Below are positions 1 through 9,273 of a stretch of 64,000 bases of DNA, one piece after another. The notes beneath the pieces were generated by a model. It was not told the DNA's origin, did not search any database, and saw nothing but the letters and a program-made list of their open reading frames with translations. The stretch is from the NCBI GenBank assembly GCA_039029315.1, contig JBCCGK010000014.1, positions 1-64,000 of the forward strand, in the 5' to 3' direction. The position numbers and the translations under genes were made by a program. Position 1 is the stretch's first letter. Each line of letters opens with the position of its first letter. The stretch comes from JBCCCJ01 sp039029315 (GTDB lineage: Bacteria > Bacteroidota > Bacteroidia > J057).

Positions 1-1
1 C

Positions 2-1264
2 ATAGTTCCCGGCGATAGCATTTGGGAACTTGACTCTATTTCGCTGGCGGGATTATCAGCTGGATTTCATCAGCTCCATGTCCGAGTCAAGGACAGTACT
101 GGATTGTGGAGTTTCACTCAAAACAAGGATATTTATATCTACGATGATTCGCCGCCTTCAGTGCCTGACACAAAATCGCCCATCGTTGCTGCGGAGTATT
201 TTTTTGATTCCTCAGATCCTGGTTATGGCAATGCATATCCTATCAGCGTCGCAAACGCAGACTCCATCTCTTTGGTAGATAGTGTGAGCATCAGCAATCT
301 ATCATTGGGGGGGCACTTAATCTCTATGAGAGTAAGGGATTCTTCGGGTTTATGGAGCTTTACTCGATCAGATTCCTTTGTTATTTGTACAACCTATCCG
401 CCTGAAGCAGGGTTTTCCTACACTCGCCAAGATAGTATTGTGAGTTTTATTGTTGATTCCTCTTTTACCCAAGCTCACAAGTGGCTCTTTGGAGATGGGG
501 ATTCCAGCACGAATGTCAATCCAGTCCATATATATGAGGTAGGGACCTATGAAGTGTGCCATATTGCGAGTAATGGGTGTGAAGCGGATACATTTTGTCA
601 GGAACTGGCTATTACAGGAATTATTTCGGTTGACGCATCCAAAGGTGAAAATACAGGAAATGTTACCATCTCGATCAATGGAGCAGATTTGGATACCCTA
701 ATGCAAGTATTTTTGATTAAACAAGGCGATACACTTGTTGGAGAGAATTACCTCTTTGTCAATCCTCAAAAAGGATTTGTTACCTTTGATTTAGCAGGTG
801 CCGATACGGGGTTCTATGATATGGATTTCATTTGGGAGGATGGGGGTTCTGTTTTGAAAGAGAATTTCTTTGAAGTTTTAGAAGGTTCTCTTTTGGTTGG
901 TGTTGGGAATCCTGGGGGAACGATCGGAATCAACTGTCAAGTACCCTCCTTAAATTCGGACCATTTCTTGGAATGGACCTTGCTGGCTCAACCCTGGACC
1001 AGACCGAACTGGATCGTTACTGTTCAGATTAATTATCAAAACACAGCAAACATTGATATCCCTATTCCGAGGCGAATTTTCTTAAGTGAAGGAGGCGCAC
1101 CAATTGGCTTCACTCAAGCAGAATTATCCGAGGGCAAAACCGAACTATTACTTGAATTTCGCGAACTTAATGGACCAACAGATATCCTACGTGCTGGTGC
1201 ATCAGGCTCCATTATTCTCTACGCCAAAGCCAGCGCACCCCTGATATACAACATCATCGAATAG
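2..1264 (+). CDS. C-terminal part of a large repeat/PKD-domain surface protein (5' truncated by window edge)
   Basis: The frame is open from the first bases of the window, so the start lies upstream. The N-terminal part of what is visible holds two copies of a roughly 90-residue repeat with the signature 'aEYFFDssDPGyGNA ... hlLR-V-D-S-x-GLWSFT', a module common in secreted Bacteroidota proteins. It is followed by a PKD-like domain (FGDGDSSTNVNPVHIY) and a beta-rich tail that ends without a T9SS sorting domain. It is probably a secreted or cell-surface adhesin-like protein. It ends 24 bp before the RHS gene on the same strand, and the two may be cotranscribed and work as a pair. The exact function is unknown. 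Confidence 0.75.
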   Translation: MVPGDSIWELDSISLAGLSAGFHQLHVRVKDSTGLWSFTQNKDIYIYDDSPPSVPDTKSPIVAAEYFFDSSDPGYGNAYPISVANADSISLVDSVSISNLSLGGHLISMRVRDSSGLWSFTRSDSFVICTTYPPEAGFSYTRQDSIVSFIVDSSFTQAHKWLFGDGDSSTNVNPVHIYEVGTYEVCHIASNGCEADTFCQELAITGIISVDASKGENTGNVTISINGADLDTLMQVFLIKQGDTLVGENYLFVNPQKGFVTFDLAGADTGFYDMDFIWEDGGSVLKENFFEVLEGSLLVGVGNPGGTIGINCQVPSLNSDHFLEWTLLAQPWTRPNWIVTVQINYQNTANIDIPIPRRIFLSEGGAPIGFTQAELSEGKTELLLEFRELNGPTDILRAGASGSIILYAKASAPLIYNIIE

Positions 1265-1288
1265 AATCACATCCCAAGTGTCTTGGTC

Positions 1289-4200
1289 ATGAAATACCTC
1301 TTGTTTCTTTTAAGCCTGGGTGGATTGCTCCTTCAAAGCACTTATCTCCCTGCCCAAAACATACCCAGAGAGAATTTTTCTGCACCTCAGGGTTTGCAGG
1401 TAAATACCTATACAGGCAACCTCTTCTACCAAAGGAAAGACTTTTTTATTCCTGCTTTGGGACTACCGATTGATATATCCTTTTTCTACAACCTGGCTCT
1501 TCGTCATGTAGATCAGGGATTTGGTTACGGTTGGACATTTAGCTATGGGATGCGATATTTTTTCCTGGATAGCAATCAGGATAGCGTTGTGGTCGAATGG
1601 CCTAACGGTCGAAGGGATGTGCATGTAAAACTTGTCGGACAGAACAATATCTATCGTCCAATCCAGACAGGGATTTTTCACAGTTTCATCGAGGTCCAGG
1701 GAGGACAGTTCGAGCTTCAGACCAAGGAAGGCCTCAAATATTTCTTCAACGATCCTGTTCACCGCAAAATCTCTCGCATTGAAGATCCTAATAACAATGC
1801 TTTGGTATTCGGCTACACTGGGACACAACTCAGTTCCATTACTGATGCAGCAAATCGGAGTCTTTCCCTTACCTGGAATGGAGGCCATCTGAGCAGGATC
1901 ACTGATGCATTAGAGGCTCCTATCCGAGAACTGATATTCTCGTACGATAGTGATAGTCAGCTAGTCAGTGTTCAGAATCCTGCTGGTTTCCTCTCCTATA
2001 CCTATGGCCCAGACAATGAGCTGAAAAGTGTATCAGATGAAAACGGGAATCCGGCCGTCATTCACTACCGATCCAATGCTGAAGCTGTGTCCAAAATTGT
2101 CTCATGTGCAGGAGATCAGGTCTTTCATTATCATGAAGGAGTAGGCAAAACATATGTGATTGAAAATGGACAGAATACCACCACCTTTGTGTACGATACA
2201 AATGGTAATCACATCAGAAAATATGGGAGCTGTTGTGGGTATGACCTAAGCTATCAATACGATGGGGACAACAATATTTCAAAAATCACCGATGGTCGCG
2301 GAAATTGGATGGATCTTGACTACGATAGTAAGGGCAACCTAAAACATTTGACCGATCCAGATCAAATGGAAATGTGGATGACTTACGATACGACCTACAG
2401 TCGATTGACCAGTTTGCTGGACAGACGAGGGGCGATCACTACCTTTGGTTATGATGGTCATGGAAATCTGCTCAATATCCATCGACCTCTAGGCATCACA
2501 GATAGTTTCACATATGATAGCCAAGGCAATCTCTCCAGTTTTACAGATGGGGAATTGAAAACCACTGGACTTACCTACAACGCCAATGGCGACCTTACTC
2601 AGATCAATTATCCCTTGAGTCAGGAGAATTTCACCTACGATGACAGAGGTAATCTACTCACCGCTTCCGATGGAAATGGCCATACTGTCAGCTTCAGTTA
2701 TGACGACTACGACCAACTCATTCGCCTCACTGATTCTGATAGTAATACTTATCACTTTGATTATGATCCCAATGGTAATCTCATCTGGGAAGTAGATGGA
2801 AATGGGGACAGTGTGCAGTATCAATATGATGCGCTTGACCGCCTTTCAGGGGTCATCACATCAGCAGGGAGTACCTACTATCACTATGATGCCCTCTCCA
2901 ATCTAATTGGTATCACCAACGCAGAGGGACACACTACTACTTTTGCCTACAACGATCTCAATCTGGTTGCACAGGAGACTGATGCGATGGGCTTCACTAC
3001 CTCCTACGAATATGATCCTAATGGCAATCTGATCTCTAAGCTTGATCCCAACGGGCATACTACCACATACACCTACGATAAGCTCAACCGCCTCACCACT
3101 CGGAGCTATCCTGAAGGCAGTGACATTTATGAATATGATGCCAATGGCAACCTGGAACGCGCTCGCAATAATCATATCGACTATGAATTCGAATATGATT
3201 CTCTCAATCGACTCATGAGTAAAGAGGTTGTGACCTGGAGTAAAACCATATCTTACACCTATGATGATGCAGGGAACCGAAAAACCATGACCGATCCAGA
3301 TGGTGGAGTAACCGAGTATTTCTATGATGATAATCATCGGCTAGACTCTTTGGTGAACCCTTTTGGGCAGATCACATCTTTCGCCTATGATAGCACTGGC
3401 CGGATGACTGAACAGACTAATGCCAATGGGACCTTTTCGGTCTATGCCTACGATGATGCTGACAATCTGGAAGAACTCACCCACTACAAATCCAATGGGG
3501 ACACCCTTGCCTTTTTTGTATACACCTATGATTCTATTGGCTATCGGACAAGTATGCTGGATATTCAAGGGTTGCACAACTACAGCTACGATGGGACAGG
3601 TCGCCTGACAAATGTCACCTATGCCAATGGAGATACTGAGGACTATAGTTATGATAGGACAGGTAATCGAACCATGTTGGTCAAAAATGGGAATGACACT
3701 ATACACTATGGCTATGATGCAGCAGATCGGATATTGTTTGCCGGAAGTAAGAATTTCCAATTTGATAACAATGGAAATATGACGAAAGAGATTGATGGAG
3801 GAGATACAACTCATTATCTTTTCAACACCTTGAATGAATTAGTTGGGGTGGTATTGCCTGGAGGAGATTCAGTTGAATATGGGTATGATGCTATAGGGTT
3901 GCGAATTCTCTATGTAGATTCTCTAGGAGGAAGAAGAGATTATATCCTTGATGGGGTTAATGTGATACAGGAAATCGACAATGGAGGAAGTACATCAAGA
4001 CAATACACAGCTGGACTGAGCTACGATCGCTGGTTGGGGATCAGGATAGGGGGATTAAATTATGTTTACCACCAAGACGGATTAAATAGCACAGTCAATA
4101 TTTCTGACCAAGCAGAAAATAGTGCAAACCACTATCAATATGATATTTGGGGCACCCCTACTCAAAACACATCAGTAATTCCCAATGACATACTATATTC

Positions 4201-5995
4201 AGGGAGGTATTTCAATACTACTACTAGTCAATATTACTATAGAAGCAGAGTATACTCTAGTTTATTAGGAAGATTTCTCAGTAAGGATGTCAATCCAGGT
4301 TATTTAGCAAAACCGTCAACAGGGAATAAGTTTGTTTACGTTGAGAATAATCCAGTAAATTTTATTGATCCAAATGGAGAATTAGCCTTCCTCCCTGTAT
4401 TGCTAGTTTTTGGCGGTGGTGTTTTAGGAAGTGCTGGCTTCCAAATAGGATCCCAAATGCTAGGTGGAAGAGGATTCAAAGAGAGTGCAAAGTGTGTTGA
4501 CTTCATTGACTTAGGAATAGATGGTACATTAACGGTAGTTGGCCTAGGAACACTGAAAAACTTAGTAAAATTATCGAAAGGAACATATATCAAACAGACC
4601 TTAAAAAGGTCAGATTTTTTGTTCAAGTATGAATTCGAATCAACTTTATTCAAAGCATATGATGATATAAATGAAGGTTTCTATAAATTAATTTGGGGAT
4701 TGGGTCTAAAATTTTCGTCTAAACCTTTTTTAAGTTGGAAACCATTCTGCGATGATGATATAAATGATAACCAAAATGGATCTCTTCCCAATCCCAACGA
4801 CCCTTCTGACGGCTCGACCAACATCCTTCAATCCTACGACCCAAACGAAATCATCGCCCCCTCAGGCTCCGACTCCCTTGGTCATTGGGTCTCTGTAAAG
4901 ACCTCCCTGCCCTATACAATTCTTTTTGAAAATGATCCCGATTCCGGACAGGTGTCTGCTCAAAGTGCTGAGATCATCCATCCAATTGCGTCGCATACTG
5001 ATCCCTCTTCCTTCCGACTGGGCGACTTTGGTTTTGCAAATCACTACTTCACCATGCCGCCAGACTCAATAACCTACCAAGCCCGACTAGATGTAAAAGA
5101 CTCTCTAGGGGTTTGGGTAGATGTGGACTTCGGCATCCGGCGAGACAGTGGCTTTGCCTATTGGAGGTTCACAACTATTGACACAGCCACAGGAGAACCG
5201 ACCATGAACCTATTGGATGGCTTCCTACCAGTAAATGACAGTACCCATCGCGGCGAGGGATTTGTGAATTTCAACATTCGTCCTCAAGAAAACAGCCAGA
5301 CTGGAGACAAGATCGAACCATCCGCCTCCATCACCTTTGACACCAATAATCCAATATCGACTCCTTATGTGTTCAATACCATTGATGCTGATCCACCAGT
5401 TGTAGAAATTGACACTGCCATATTTTTAGATGCCAGCCATTTACAAGTTTTTTGGTCTGGAACAGACTTGGGCGCTGGATTGGAGAGCTATGATATTTTT
5501 TTCGCAAAGGATGATGAACCTTTTGTGCTTTGGCTAGACAATACAGCTGCAATCTCTGCGATATTCCCAGTGAATTCAGGTAGCGATTACTGTTTTATTG
5601 CTAGAGCATCAGACTATACTGGCAATGTTGGGCTTTTATCTGACTCCTGTGATTTGAGTATTGGTCCATTGACGAGTATCGAATCCGATTCGAATCTTGA
5701 AACTCAAGACATATTGGCTTCCTTCTGGCTAGGTCAAAACTTCCCCAATCCTTTTGGTACAGAAACTATAATTCCCTTTACACTCATAGAATCAGGTTTG
5801 GTACGCCTTCATATCTACGACCTAAATGGCCGTTTTGTCAAAATGCTGGTTGGTGAATATCTCCTTCCAGGAGATTATCAAATCACTTGGGATGGTACAA
5901 ATTCATCAGGTCAGCCTATGGCATCTGGTGTTTATGTATACCGGATCTTGGTTAATGAGCAACCAGCAGCAAAGCAGATGTTATTGCTGCGGTGA
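1289..5995 (+). CDS. RHS/YD-repeat protein with internal variable tip, DUF7619-like domain and T9SS C-terminal sorting domain
   Basis: The protein has 1568 residues from the ATG at 1289; a TTG two codons upstream is less likely. It starts with a signal peptide (MKYLLFLLSLGGLLLQ...AQ). A long array of YD repeats (Y-x-Y-D-x-x-G-N/R) runs to about residue 930, then comes the RHS core end with 'LGRFLSKDVNPG' and 'NPVNFIDPNGE' near residue 1030. RHS toxins normally end soon after this point with a variable toxin tip. Here a tip-like stretch (about 1031-1165, nt 4380-4790, clearly AT-richer than its surroundings, with a glycine-rich hydrophobic start) is followed by a DUF7619-like domain ('SYDPNEIIAPSG', 'FRLGDFGF', 'ASITFDTNNPI'), a beta-sandwich and a type A sorting domain ('NFPNPFGTETIIPF'). 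It is predicted to be exported by T9SS and attached to or released from the surface. The tip is not recognised. Confidence 0.9.
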   Translation: MKYLLFLLSLGGLLLQSTYLPAQNIPRENFSAPQGLQVNTYTGNLFYQRKDFFIPALGLPIDISFFYNLALRHVDQGFGYGWTFSYGMRYFFLDSNQDSVVVEWPNGRRDVHVKLVGQNNIYRPIQTGIFHSFIEVQGGQFELQTKEGLKYFFNDPVHRKISRIEDPNNNALVFGYTGTQLSSITDAANRSLSLTWNGGHLSRITDALEAPIRELIFSYDSDSQLVSVQNPAGFLSYTYGPDNELKSVSDENGNPAVIHYRSNAEAVSKIVSCAGDQVFHYHEGVGKTYVIENGQNTTTFVYDTNGNHIRKYGSCCGYDLSYQYDGDNNISKITDGRGNWMDLDYDSKGNLKHLTDPDQMEMWMTYDTTYSRLTSLLDRRGAITTFGYDGHGNLLNIHRPLGITDSFTYDSQGNLSSFTDGELKTTGLTYNANGDLTQINYPLSQENFTYDDRGNLLTASDGNGHTVSFSYDDYDQLIRLTDSDSNTYHFDYDPNGNLIWEVDGNGDSVQYQYDALDRLSGVITSAGSTYYHYDALSNLIGITNAEGHTTTFAYNDLNLVAQETDAMGFTTSYEYDPNGNLISKLDPNGHTTTYTYDKLNRLTTRSYPEGSDIYEYDANGNLERARNNHIDYEFEYDSLNRLMSKEVVTWSKTISYTYDDAGNRKTMTDPDGGVTEYFYDDNHRLDSLVNPFGQITSFAYDSTGRMTEQTNANGTFSVYAYDDADNLEELTHYKSNGDTLAFFVYTYDSIGYRTSMLDIQGLHNYSYDGTGRLTNVTYANGDTEDYSYDRTGNRTMLVKNGNDTIHYGYDAADRILFAGSKNFQFDNNGNMTKEIDGGDTTHYLFNTLNELVGVVLPGGDSVEYGYDAIGLRILYVDSLGGRRDYILDGVNVIQEIDNGGSTSRQYTAGLSYDRWLGIRIGGLNYVYHQDGLNSTVNISDQAENSANHYQYDIWGTPTQNTSVIPNDILYSGRYFNTTTSQYYYRSRVYSSLLGRFLSKDVNPGYLAKPSTGNKFVYVENNPVNFIDPNGELAFLPVLLVFGGGVLGSAGFQIGSQMLGGRGFKESAKCVDFIDLGIDGTLTVVGLGTLKNLVKLSKGTYIKQTLKRSDFLFKYEFESTLFKAYDDINEGFYKLIWGLGLKFSSKPFLSWKPFCDDDINDNQNGSLPNPNDPSDGSTNILQSYDPNEIIAPSGSDSLGHWVSVKTSLPYTILFENDPDSGQVSAQSAEIIHPIASHTDPSSFRLGDFGFANHYFTMPPDSITYQARLDVKDSLGVWVDVDFGIRRDSGFAYWRFTTIDTATGEPTMNLLDGFLPVNDSTHRGEGFVNFNIRPQENSQTGDKIEPSASITFDTNNPISTPYVFNTIDADPPVVEIDTAIFLDASHLQVFWSGTDLGAGLESYDIFFAKDDEPFVLWLDNTAAISAIFPVNSGSDYCFIARASDYTGNVGLLSDSCDLSIGPLTSIESDSNLETQDILASFWLGQNFPNPFGTETIIPFTLIESGLVRLHIYDLNGRFVKMLVGEYLLPGDYQITWDGTNSSGQPMASGVYVYRILVNEQPAAKQMLLLR

Positions 5996-6430
5996 GGAGA
6001 GTAGTACATTTGGATTTTTGCTCTTACTTCCATTCAGTAGCTTGATAAACGAGTAATGCAGTAATTATTATACTCAAATCTATGCCTTTTTCTCGCAGCC
6101 ATATTTTTCTTTCTCACTTTTGTGGGATAACTAATAAACGAAAGCGCCTACGCTACCTTAGACTTAGTATTCCAATTTGATTTAGAAGATGCACTCTACT
6201 CAATCCCCTTTTTTCGAAACTAAATATGAAAACAGAGTCGAAGAGACTGAGAAATTCCTTAATTGACGTTACGTTATTGTAGGTCCTTTTTTCAACCAAG
6301 CTTGACCAAATAAGATACCCGCCGGACTGATCGTCAAGGCCAGGCTACGGTTGCTCACAAAAATCTCCATACCCTTTGGGCTTGTATTTTTCCTCACAAG
6401 CCTTGACAATCATATCCCCACCTGAGTGTT
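5996..6430. other. Intergenic stretch at the presumed left side of the mobile island
   Basis: This stretch separates the RHS gene from the antirestriction gene. It holds no convincing open frame and no tRNA. It was read for a copy of the tRNA-Arg 3' segment that marks the island's right end (33545-33589), and none was found. There is a partial inverted match between the 'gtcaaggcc' area near 6333 and 'aagccttgac' near 6400, too weak to interpret. Confidence 0.5.
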
Positions 6431-6444
6431 CCCCGACAAGAGTA

Positions 6445-6505
6445 GGGGTGAAAGCTCGGTCAGAAAAAATGTTTCACCGGGGGAATCCCCCCAAATCTGA
6501 TCGAG
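6445..6505. promoter_or_regulatory. Interleaved inverted repeats directly upstream of the ardC-like gene
   Basis: Two inverted repeats are interleaved in the order P-Q-P'-Q'. P is GGTGAAA (6447-6453) and P' is TTTCACC (6472-6478). Q is CTCGGTCAG (6455-6463) and Q' is CTGATCGAG (6497-6505, one mismatch). A GGGGG-aat-CCCCC hairpin (6479-6491) sits between P' and Q'. The block ends 2 bp before the start codon at 6508. It may control expression of the antirestriction gene, as an operator or as a structure formed on single-stranded DNA during transfer; this role is inference. Confidence 0.4.
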
Positions 6506-6507
6506 TA

Positions 6508-7383
6508 ATGAAAACAAGTAAATCAAAAGCCGATGTGTATCAACTGGTAACTGATCGAATCATTGAAGCCCTGGAACAAGGCACCATCCCTTGGCGTAAG
6601 ACTTGGGCTGGCGCACCCTATGCCCGAAACTATGTTACCAAACACACCTATCATGGCATCAATGCCCTGCTGACAAATCTTTCTCCTTATGATCTGCCAT
6701 ATTTTGTAACGCTCAAGCAAGCCAACCAATTAGGTGGAAAGGTCAAGAAAGGAGCCAAGAGTATTCCAATTGTGTACTGGAAAATTATCTTCAAAAATCA
6801 GGAAGGCAATGTTATTCCTGAGAAAGAAAGCAAAGGACGAAAGGACTTGAACAAACTCTTTTTCGCCAGGTATTATAGGGTATTTAATATCAGTGAAATA
6901 GAGGGGGTATCCTTCAAACTTCCTGAAGCCAAATTTGATCATGATCGAATTGAAAATTGTGAGCAGCTCATTCAAGGGATTAAGAATCCGCCTATTATTC
7001 AACATGGAGGGAATCAGGCATATTACGCACCCCCAATTGATCATATTCAGATGCCAGAATTGAACCAATTTGAAAGTCCTGAAGCCTATTACGCTACACT
7101 TTGGCATGAATTAATCCATGCAACTGGTCATGTCTCTAGACTCTGCCGGGATGAAGTTATGGGTACCGTCAAATTTGGTTCTCCGATCTACTCTCAAGAA
7201 GAATTGACCGCAGAAATTGGGGCGGCCTTTTTATGTAATCTGGTAGAGATTGAGAACACTGATACCTTCACCAATGCTGCTTCATATATTCAAGGCTGGC
7301 TCAGCAAATTGAAAGACGATAAACGCTTTATTATTCGTGCTGCGAGCAAGGCTAAAGCAGCGGTTGAGTATCTCACCCAATAA
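6508..7383 (+). CDS. ardC: ArdC-type antirestriction protein (ssDNA-binding N-domain plus zincin metallopeptidase domain)
   Basis: The protein has 291 residues. The N-terminal half matches the DUF1738/ArdC N domain: 'VYQLVTDRIIEALEQGTIPW' at 10-29, then 'GINALLT' and a region around 'KGAKSIPIVYWK'. The C-terminal half is a metallopeptidase-like domain with HELIH at 200-204 and a third ligand glutamate in 'EELTAEIGAAF' (E236). ArdC proteins bind single-stranded DNA and protect incoming conjugative DNA from restriction, so they are typical leading-region genes. The ATG at 6508 is chosen because upstream codons in frame encode low-complexity sequence that is not family-like and cover the inverted repeats. 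It stands alone, is followed by a strong terminator, and is the first clearly mobile-element gene from the left. Confidence 0.88.
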   Translation: MKTSKSKADVYQLVTDRIIEALEQGTIPWRKTWAGAPYARNYVTKHTYHGINALLTNLSPYDLPYFVTLKQANQLGGKVKKGAKSIPIVYWKIIFKNQEGNVIPEKESKGRKDLNKLFFARYYRVFNISEIEGVSFKLPEAKFDHDRIENCEQLIQGIKNPPIIQHGGNQAYYAPPIDHIQMPELNQFESPEAYYATLWHELIHATGHVSRLCRDEVMGTVKFGSPIYSQEELTAEIGAAFLCNLVEIENTDTFTNAASYIQGWLSKLKDDKRFIIRAASKAKAAVEYLTQ

Positions 7384-7387
7384 AGCG

Positions 7388-7424
7388 AAGGAACCGCCTG
7401 TCATGACTGAACAGGCGGTTCCTT
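7388..7424. terminator. Strong bidirectional terminator hairpin
   Basis: A perfect 14-bp stem, AAGGAACCGCCTGT paired with ACAGGCGGTTCCTT around a 9-nt loop, starts 4 bp after the ardC stop. It lies between two convergent genes and should stop transcription from both sides. Confidence 0.85.
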
Positions 7425-7449
7425 GTATTCATATCGTTCGTGAACTGTT

Positions 7450-7869
7450 TTAGGAAACCTTCACTCCTAAGGCTTCCCATCTCTCCAGATCGTCATTTTC
7501 AAGAAAAATATCCAATGGATTATCAGAAACAAAACTATGAGCCAATAGCATCTCCATATTTCCATAAGTTTTCGACAAAGCTTCAGTCAAAGGAAGAGAT
7601 TTTCCTTCATAGCTAGATGCTCTGAATTCAATTTTCAGGAACATGGGTAGCGGCCCATTATGGAGATAGTCATTGCTTGCCAGAACAAAATAGAGGGAAT
7701 CCCCATATCGGAATTGTTGATAGGGCAGGTACAGGGCAAAAAGTTCCTCATGACGAGTATCAAAAAGTTCAAGCAATACTTGCTCAGAAGGAAGTCCCAA
7801 ATGAGGATTCATTTTTCTGAACCGTAGCTTGATATGCTTTGGATACCGTTCTATATGTTCATTGTTCAT
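7450..7869 (-). CDS. Hypothetical protein, last gene of the HEPN-like operon
   Basis: The product has 139 residues, is soluble, acidic and aromatic-rich, and has no signal peptide or membrane segment. No family is recognised. It reads like a small mixed alpha/beta domain ('YGDSLYFVLASNDYLHNG', 'PMFLKIEFRAS'). The start lies 33 bp after the stop of the HEPN-like gene, in the same direction, so it is most likely the fourth gene of that operon. A role as an immunity or antitoxin partner of the HEPN-like protein is possible but is pure inference. Confidence 0.6.
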   Translation of the reverse strand: MNNEHIERYPKHIKLRFRKMNPHLGLPSEQVLLELFDTRHEELFALYLPYQQFRYGDSLYFVLASNDYLHNGPLPMFLKIEFRASSYEGKSLPLTEALSKTYGNMEMLLAHSFVSDNPLDIFLENDDLERWEALGVKVS

Positions 7870-7902
7870 GTGATATAAAGATAATGAATTGAAAGGGTTT
7901 TC

Positions 7903-8319
7903 CTAATCCCCTTCTTGATCAACCTGTTTCTTTCTCCTACGCACTTTTTCTAACCAGTAGGCTTCTATCTGTTCATCGATCTCATTCAAATCATCAATAT
8001 GCTCCTGAACGTATTCACTTTTCCCTTGGACCCACAAAGGATCATGGGCAATCCGGTTCCTGAACAAACGCCATTTGCGAGTTTGGTCCTTGGGCAAATC
8101 CTCTGAGTTGACCTCATCTTCATCTTCGATATTCTTCAAGGTCTCTCCCACATTGAGAAATGAAAGCAACACACTCCTTTTTGTGGTTTCATCCAGGTCC
8201 TTGAATGCTGTTTCTCGATTGTTAGTTTCATCGTCAATTGCATTCTTCGATACTTCGATTTCATGAACGTATTTGTTCTTGAGTGGGTCATCTTTGGGTT
8301 TCCACCATTTCCAGGCCAT
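7903..8319 (-). CDS. Small HEPN-like protein (R-N-x3-H motif)
   Basis: The protein has 138 residues and is very charged and predicted largely helical. It contains 'FRNRIAHDP' with R87-N88-R89-I90-A91-H92, which fits the R-x4-6-H signature (usually RNxxxH) of HEPN-superfamily RNases found in toxins, abortive-infection proteins and CRISPR effectors. The first half carries an acidic linker (62-80). The start overlaps the end of the upstream gene by 32 bp, which points to translational coupling. The HEPN assignment rests on the motif and helical character only; a structural role without RNase activity is equally possible. Confidence 0.6.
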   Translation of the reverse strand: MAWKWWKPKDDPLKNKYVHEIEVSKNAIDDETNNRETAFKDLDETTKRSVLLSFLNVGETLKNIEDEDEVNSEDLPKDQTRKWRLFRNRIAHDPLWVQGKSEYVQEHIDDLNEIDEQIEAYWLEKVRRRKKQVDQEGD

Positions 8320-8590
8320 GGCTTTCAGTCTTTAATTGTGAATGTCGTAAATCATACGGAGACCTTATGAGAGCAGGAGAAGAAGCTAAACTCATTTTCT
8401 CAATGAACTTCTGCAAGAAATCAGCCGGAACTCTGATCGCGTCCTCGCCTTCGGGAATTGAAATCGCGGCTTTCTCAGCAGGTTTCAAAATAAAACCTTG
8501 AATGATGTAGTTTCCTGCTTCGTCTTTGTAAATAGTTGGACAGGCAGAAGTCTCACAATTGAGTGTGGATTGAATTAATGTTAGTTTCAT
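8288..8590 (-). CDS. Small conserved-looking protein with C-x5-CPTIY motif
   Basis: The protein has 100 residues. Near the N-terminus it has 'LNCETSACPTIYKDEAGNY', two cysteines six apart followed by P-T-x-Y, then 'IIQGFILKP' and 'IPEGEDAIRVPADFL'. The pattern looks like a small conserved domain, and similar short proteins are known to me from operons in filamentous Actinobacteria and Bacteroidota, but I cannot name the family. It overlaps the gene before it by 38 bp and the gene after it by 32 bp. This tight packing suggests that the three products act together. Confidence 0.6.
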   Translation of the reverse strand: MKLTLIQSTLNCETSACPTIYKDEAGNYIIQGFILKPAEKAAISIPEGEDAIRVPADFLQKFIEKMSLASSPALIRSPYDLRHSQLKTESHGLEMVETQR

Positions 8591-9068
8591 CAGGATTGAT
8601 TTTTGGGGATTGAATTTCAGGAAATATCTCTTTGTCTATGTAGTTTCTAAAATCAAAATTTGCCACTAATCGGAACTGTTCCCATCTTTTTCTGACAGAC
8701 GGTAAGAAGAATAGCTCCTTAGTTTCTTGCTTAAAGCCCTCCCAATCTTCTAGTCTAATTAGTCGGTGTTGAAAGCGTCTGAATATCCGTTTGGTCTGGT
8801 TGATTCGAATGGAGTTTACCATTCTGATTTTATATTCCTTCACACTCATAGCCTGTTCTTTGGCAAGAAACTCTGCCATATCTGGATCAGCTAGCATCTC
8901 CAATTTTTCTTCCCGATTTTGCTGATAGAGATTATCTGTGAGAATTTCTTCGTCTAGCAGCCGTTTGCGCCGCATTTCATTCCTTGTCATAAGAAGGCCA
9001 ATGAACGTTAGGATGTTGGCTATACCGATAGTTGATAAGATGACATTGAGAAATGAAAACTCTGACAT
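8553..9068 (-). CDS. Membrane-anchored helical protein (resembles DUF6082-type), first gene of the HEPN-like operon
   Basis: The protein has 171 residues with one N-terminal membrane segment ('LNVILSTIGIANILTFIGLLM', about 7-27) and a long cytoplasmic helical domain. The pattern 'LADPDMAEFLA ... SIRINQTKRIFRRFQHRLI ... FFLPSVRKRWEQFR ... FRNYIDKEIFPEI' recalls the DUF6082-like helical domain; I am not certain. It begins the minus-strand operon 9068-7450, which faces a divergent regulator at 9274. Palindromic sites in the shared promoter region suggest that the regulator controls this operon. Confidence 0.6.
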   Translation of the reverse strand: MSEFSFLNVILSTIGIANILTFIGLLMTRNEMRRKRLLDEEILTDNLYQQNREEKLEMLADPDMAEFLAKEQAMSVKEYKIRMVNSIRINQTKRIFRRFQHRLIRLEDWEGFKQETKELFFLPSVRKRWEQFRLVANFDFRNYIDKEIFPEIQSPKINPDETNINSIHTQL

Positions 9069-9200
9069 GATGATTGGAAGGATAACACTGGTAATCCCTT
9101 CAATTATCCTATAAATCAGGTCCGCTGTCGATCAGATTTGCAGAATATGGGACAGATCATTCAGATTGGTGAATTTGGATACAGAAAATAAAAGAACTGA

Positions 9201-9250
9201 ATACATACAAATATGTATAAAATTATTACAAAAATGAACTTATCAAGTTC
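9201..9250. promoter_or_regulatory. Operator-like palindromes between divergent regulator and HEPN-like operon
   Basis: Two perfect dyads lie in the shared upstream region: ATACATA-caaa-TATGTAT (9201-9218) and GAACTT-atc-AAGTTC (9236-9250). They are well placed to bind the helix-turn-helix protein encoded at 9274 and to control it and the operon that starts at 9068. Confidence 0.5.
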
Positions 9251-9273
9251 TTTTCTTGTATGATTTTGCCGTT

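Noticed and set aside
2903..3814. Antisense open frames across the RHS YD repeats
   Set aside because: The repeated codon pattern of YD repeats leaves the opposite strand open; translations show only I/V-rich low-complexity sequence.
5670..5700. Sequence resembling the tRNA T arm (TCGAATC twice) as a left att
   Set aside because: It lies inside the RHS coding sequence, only 7 bp match, and no other part of the tRNA is present.
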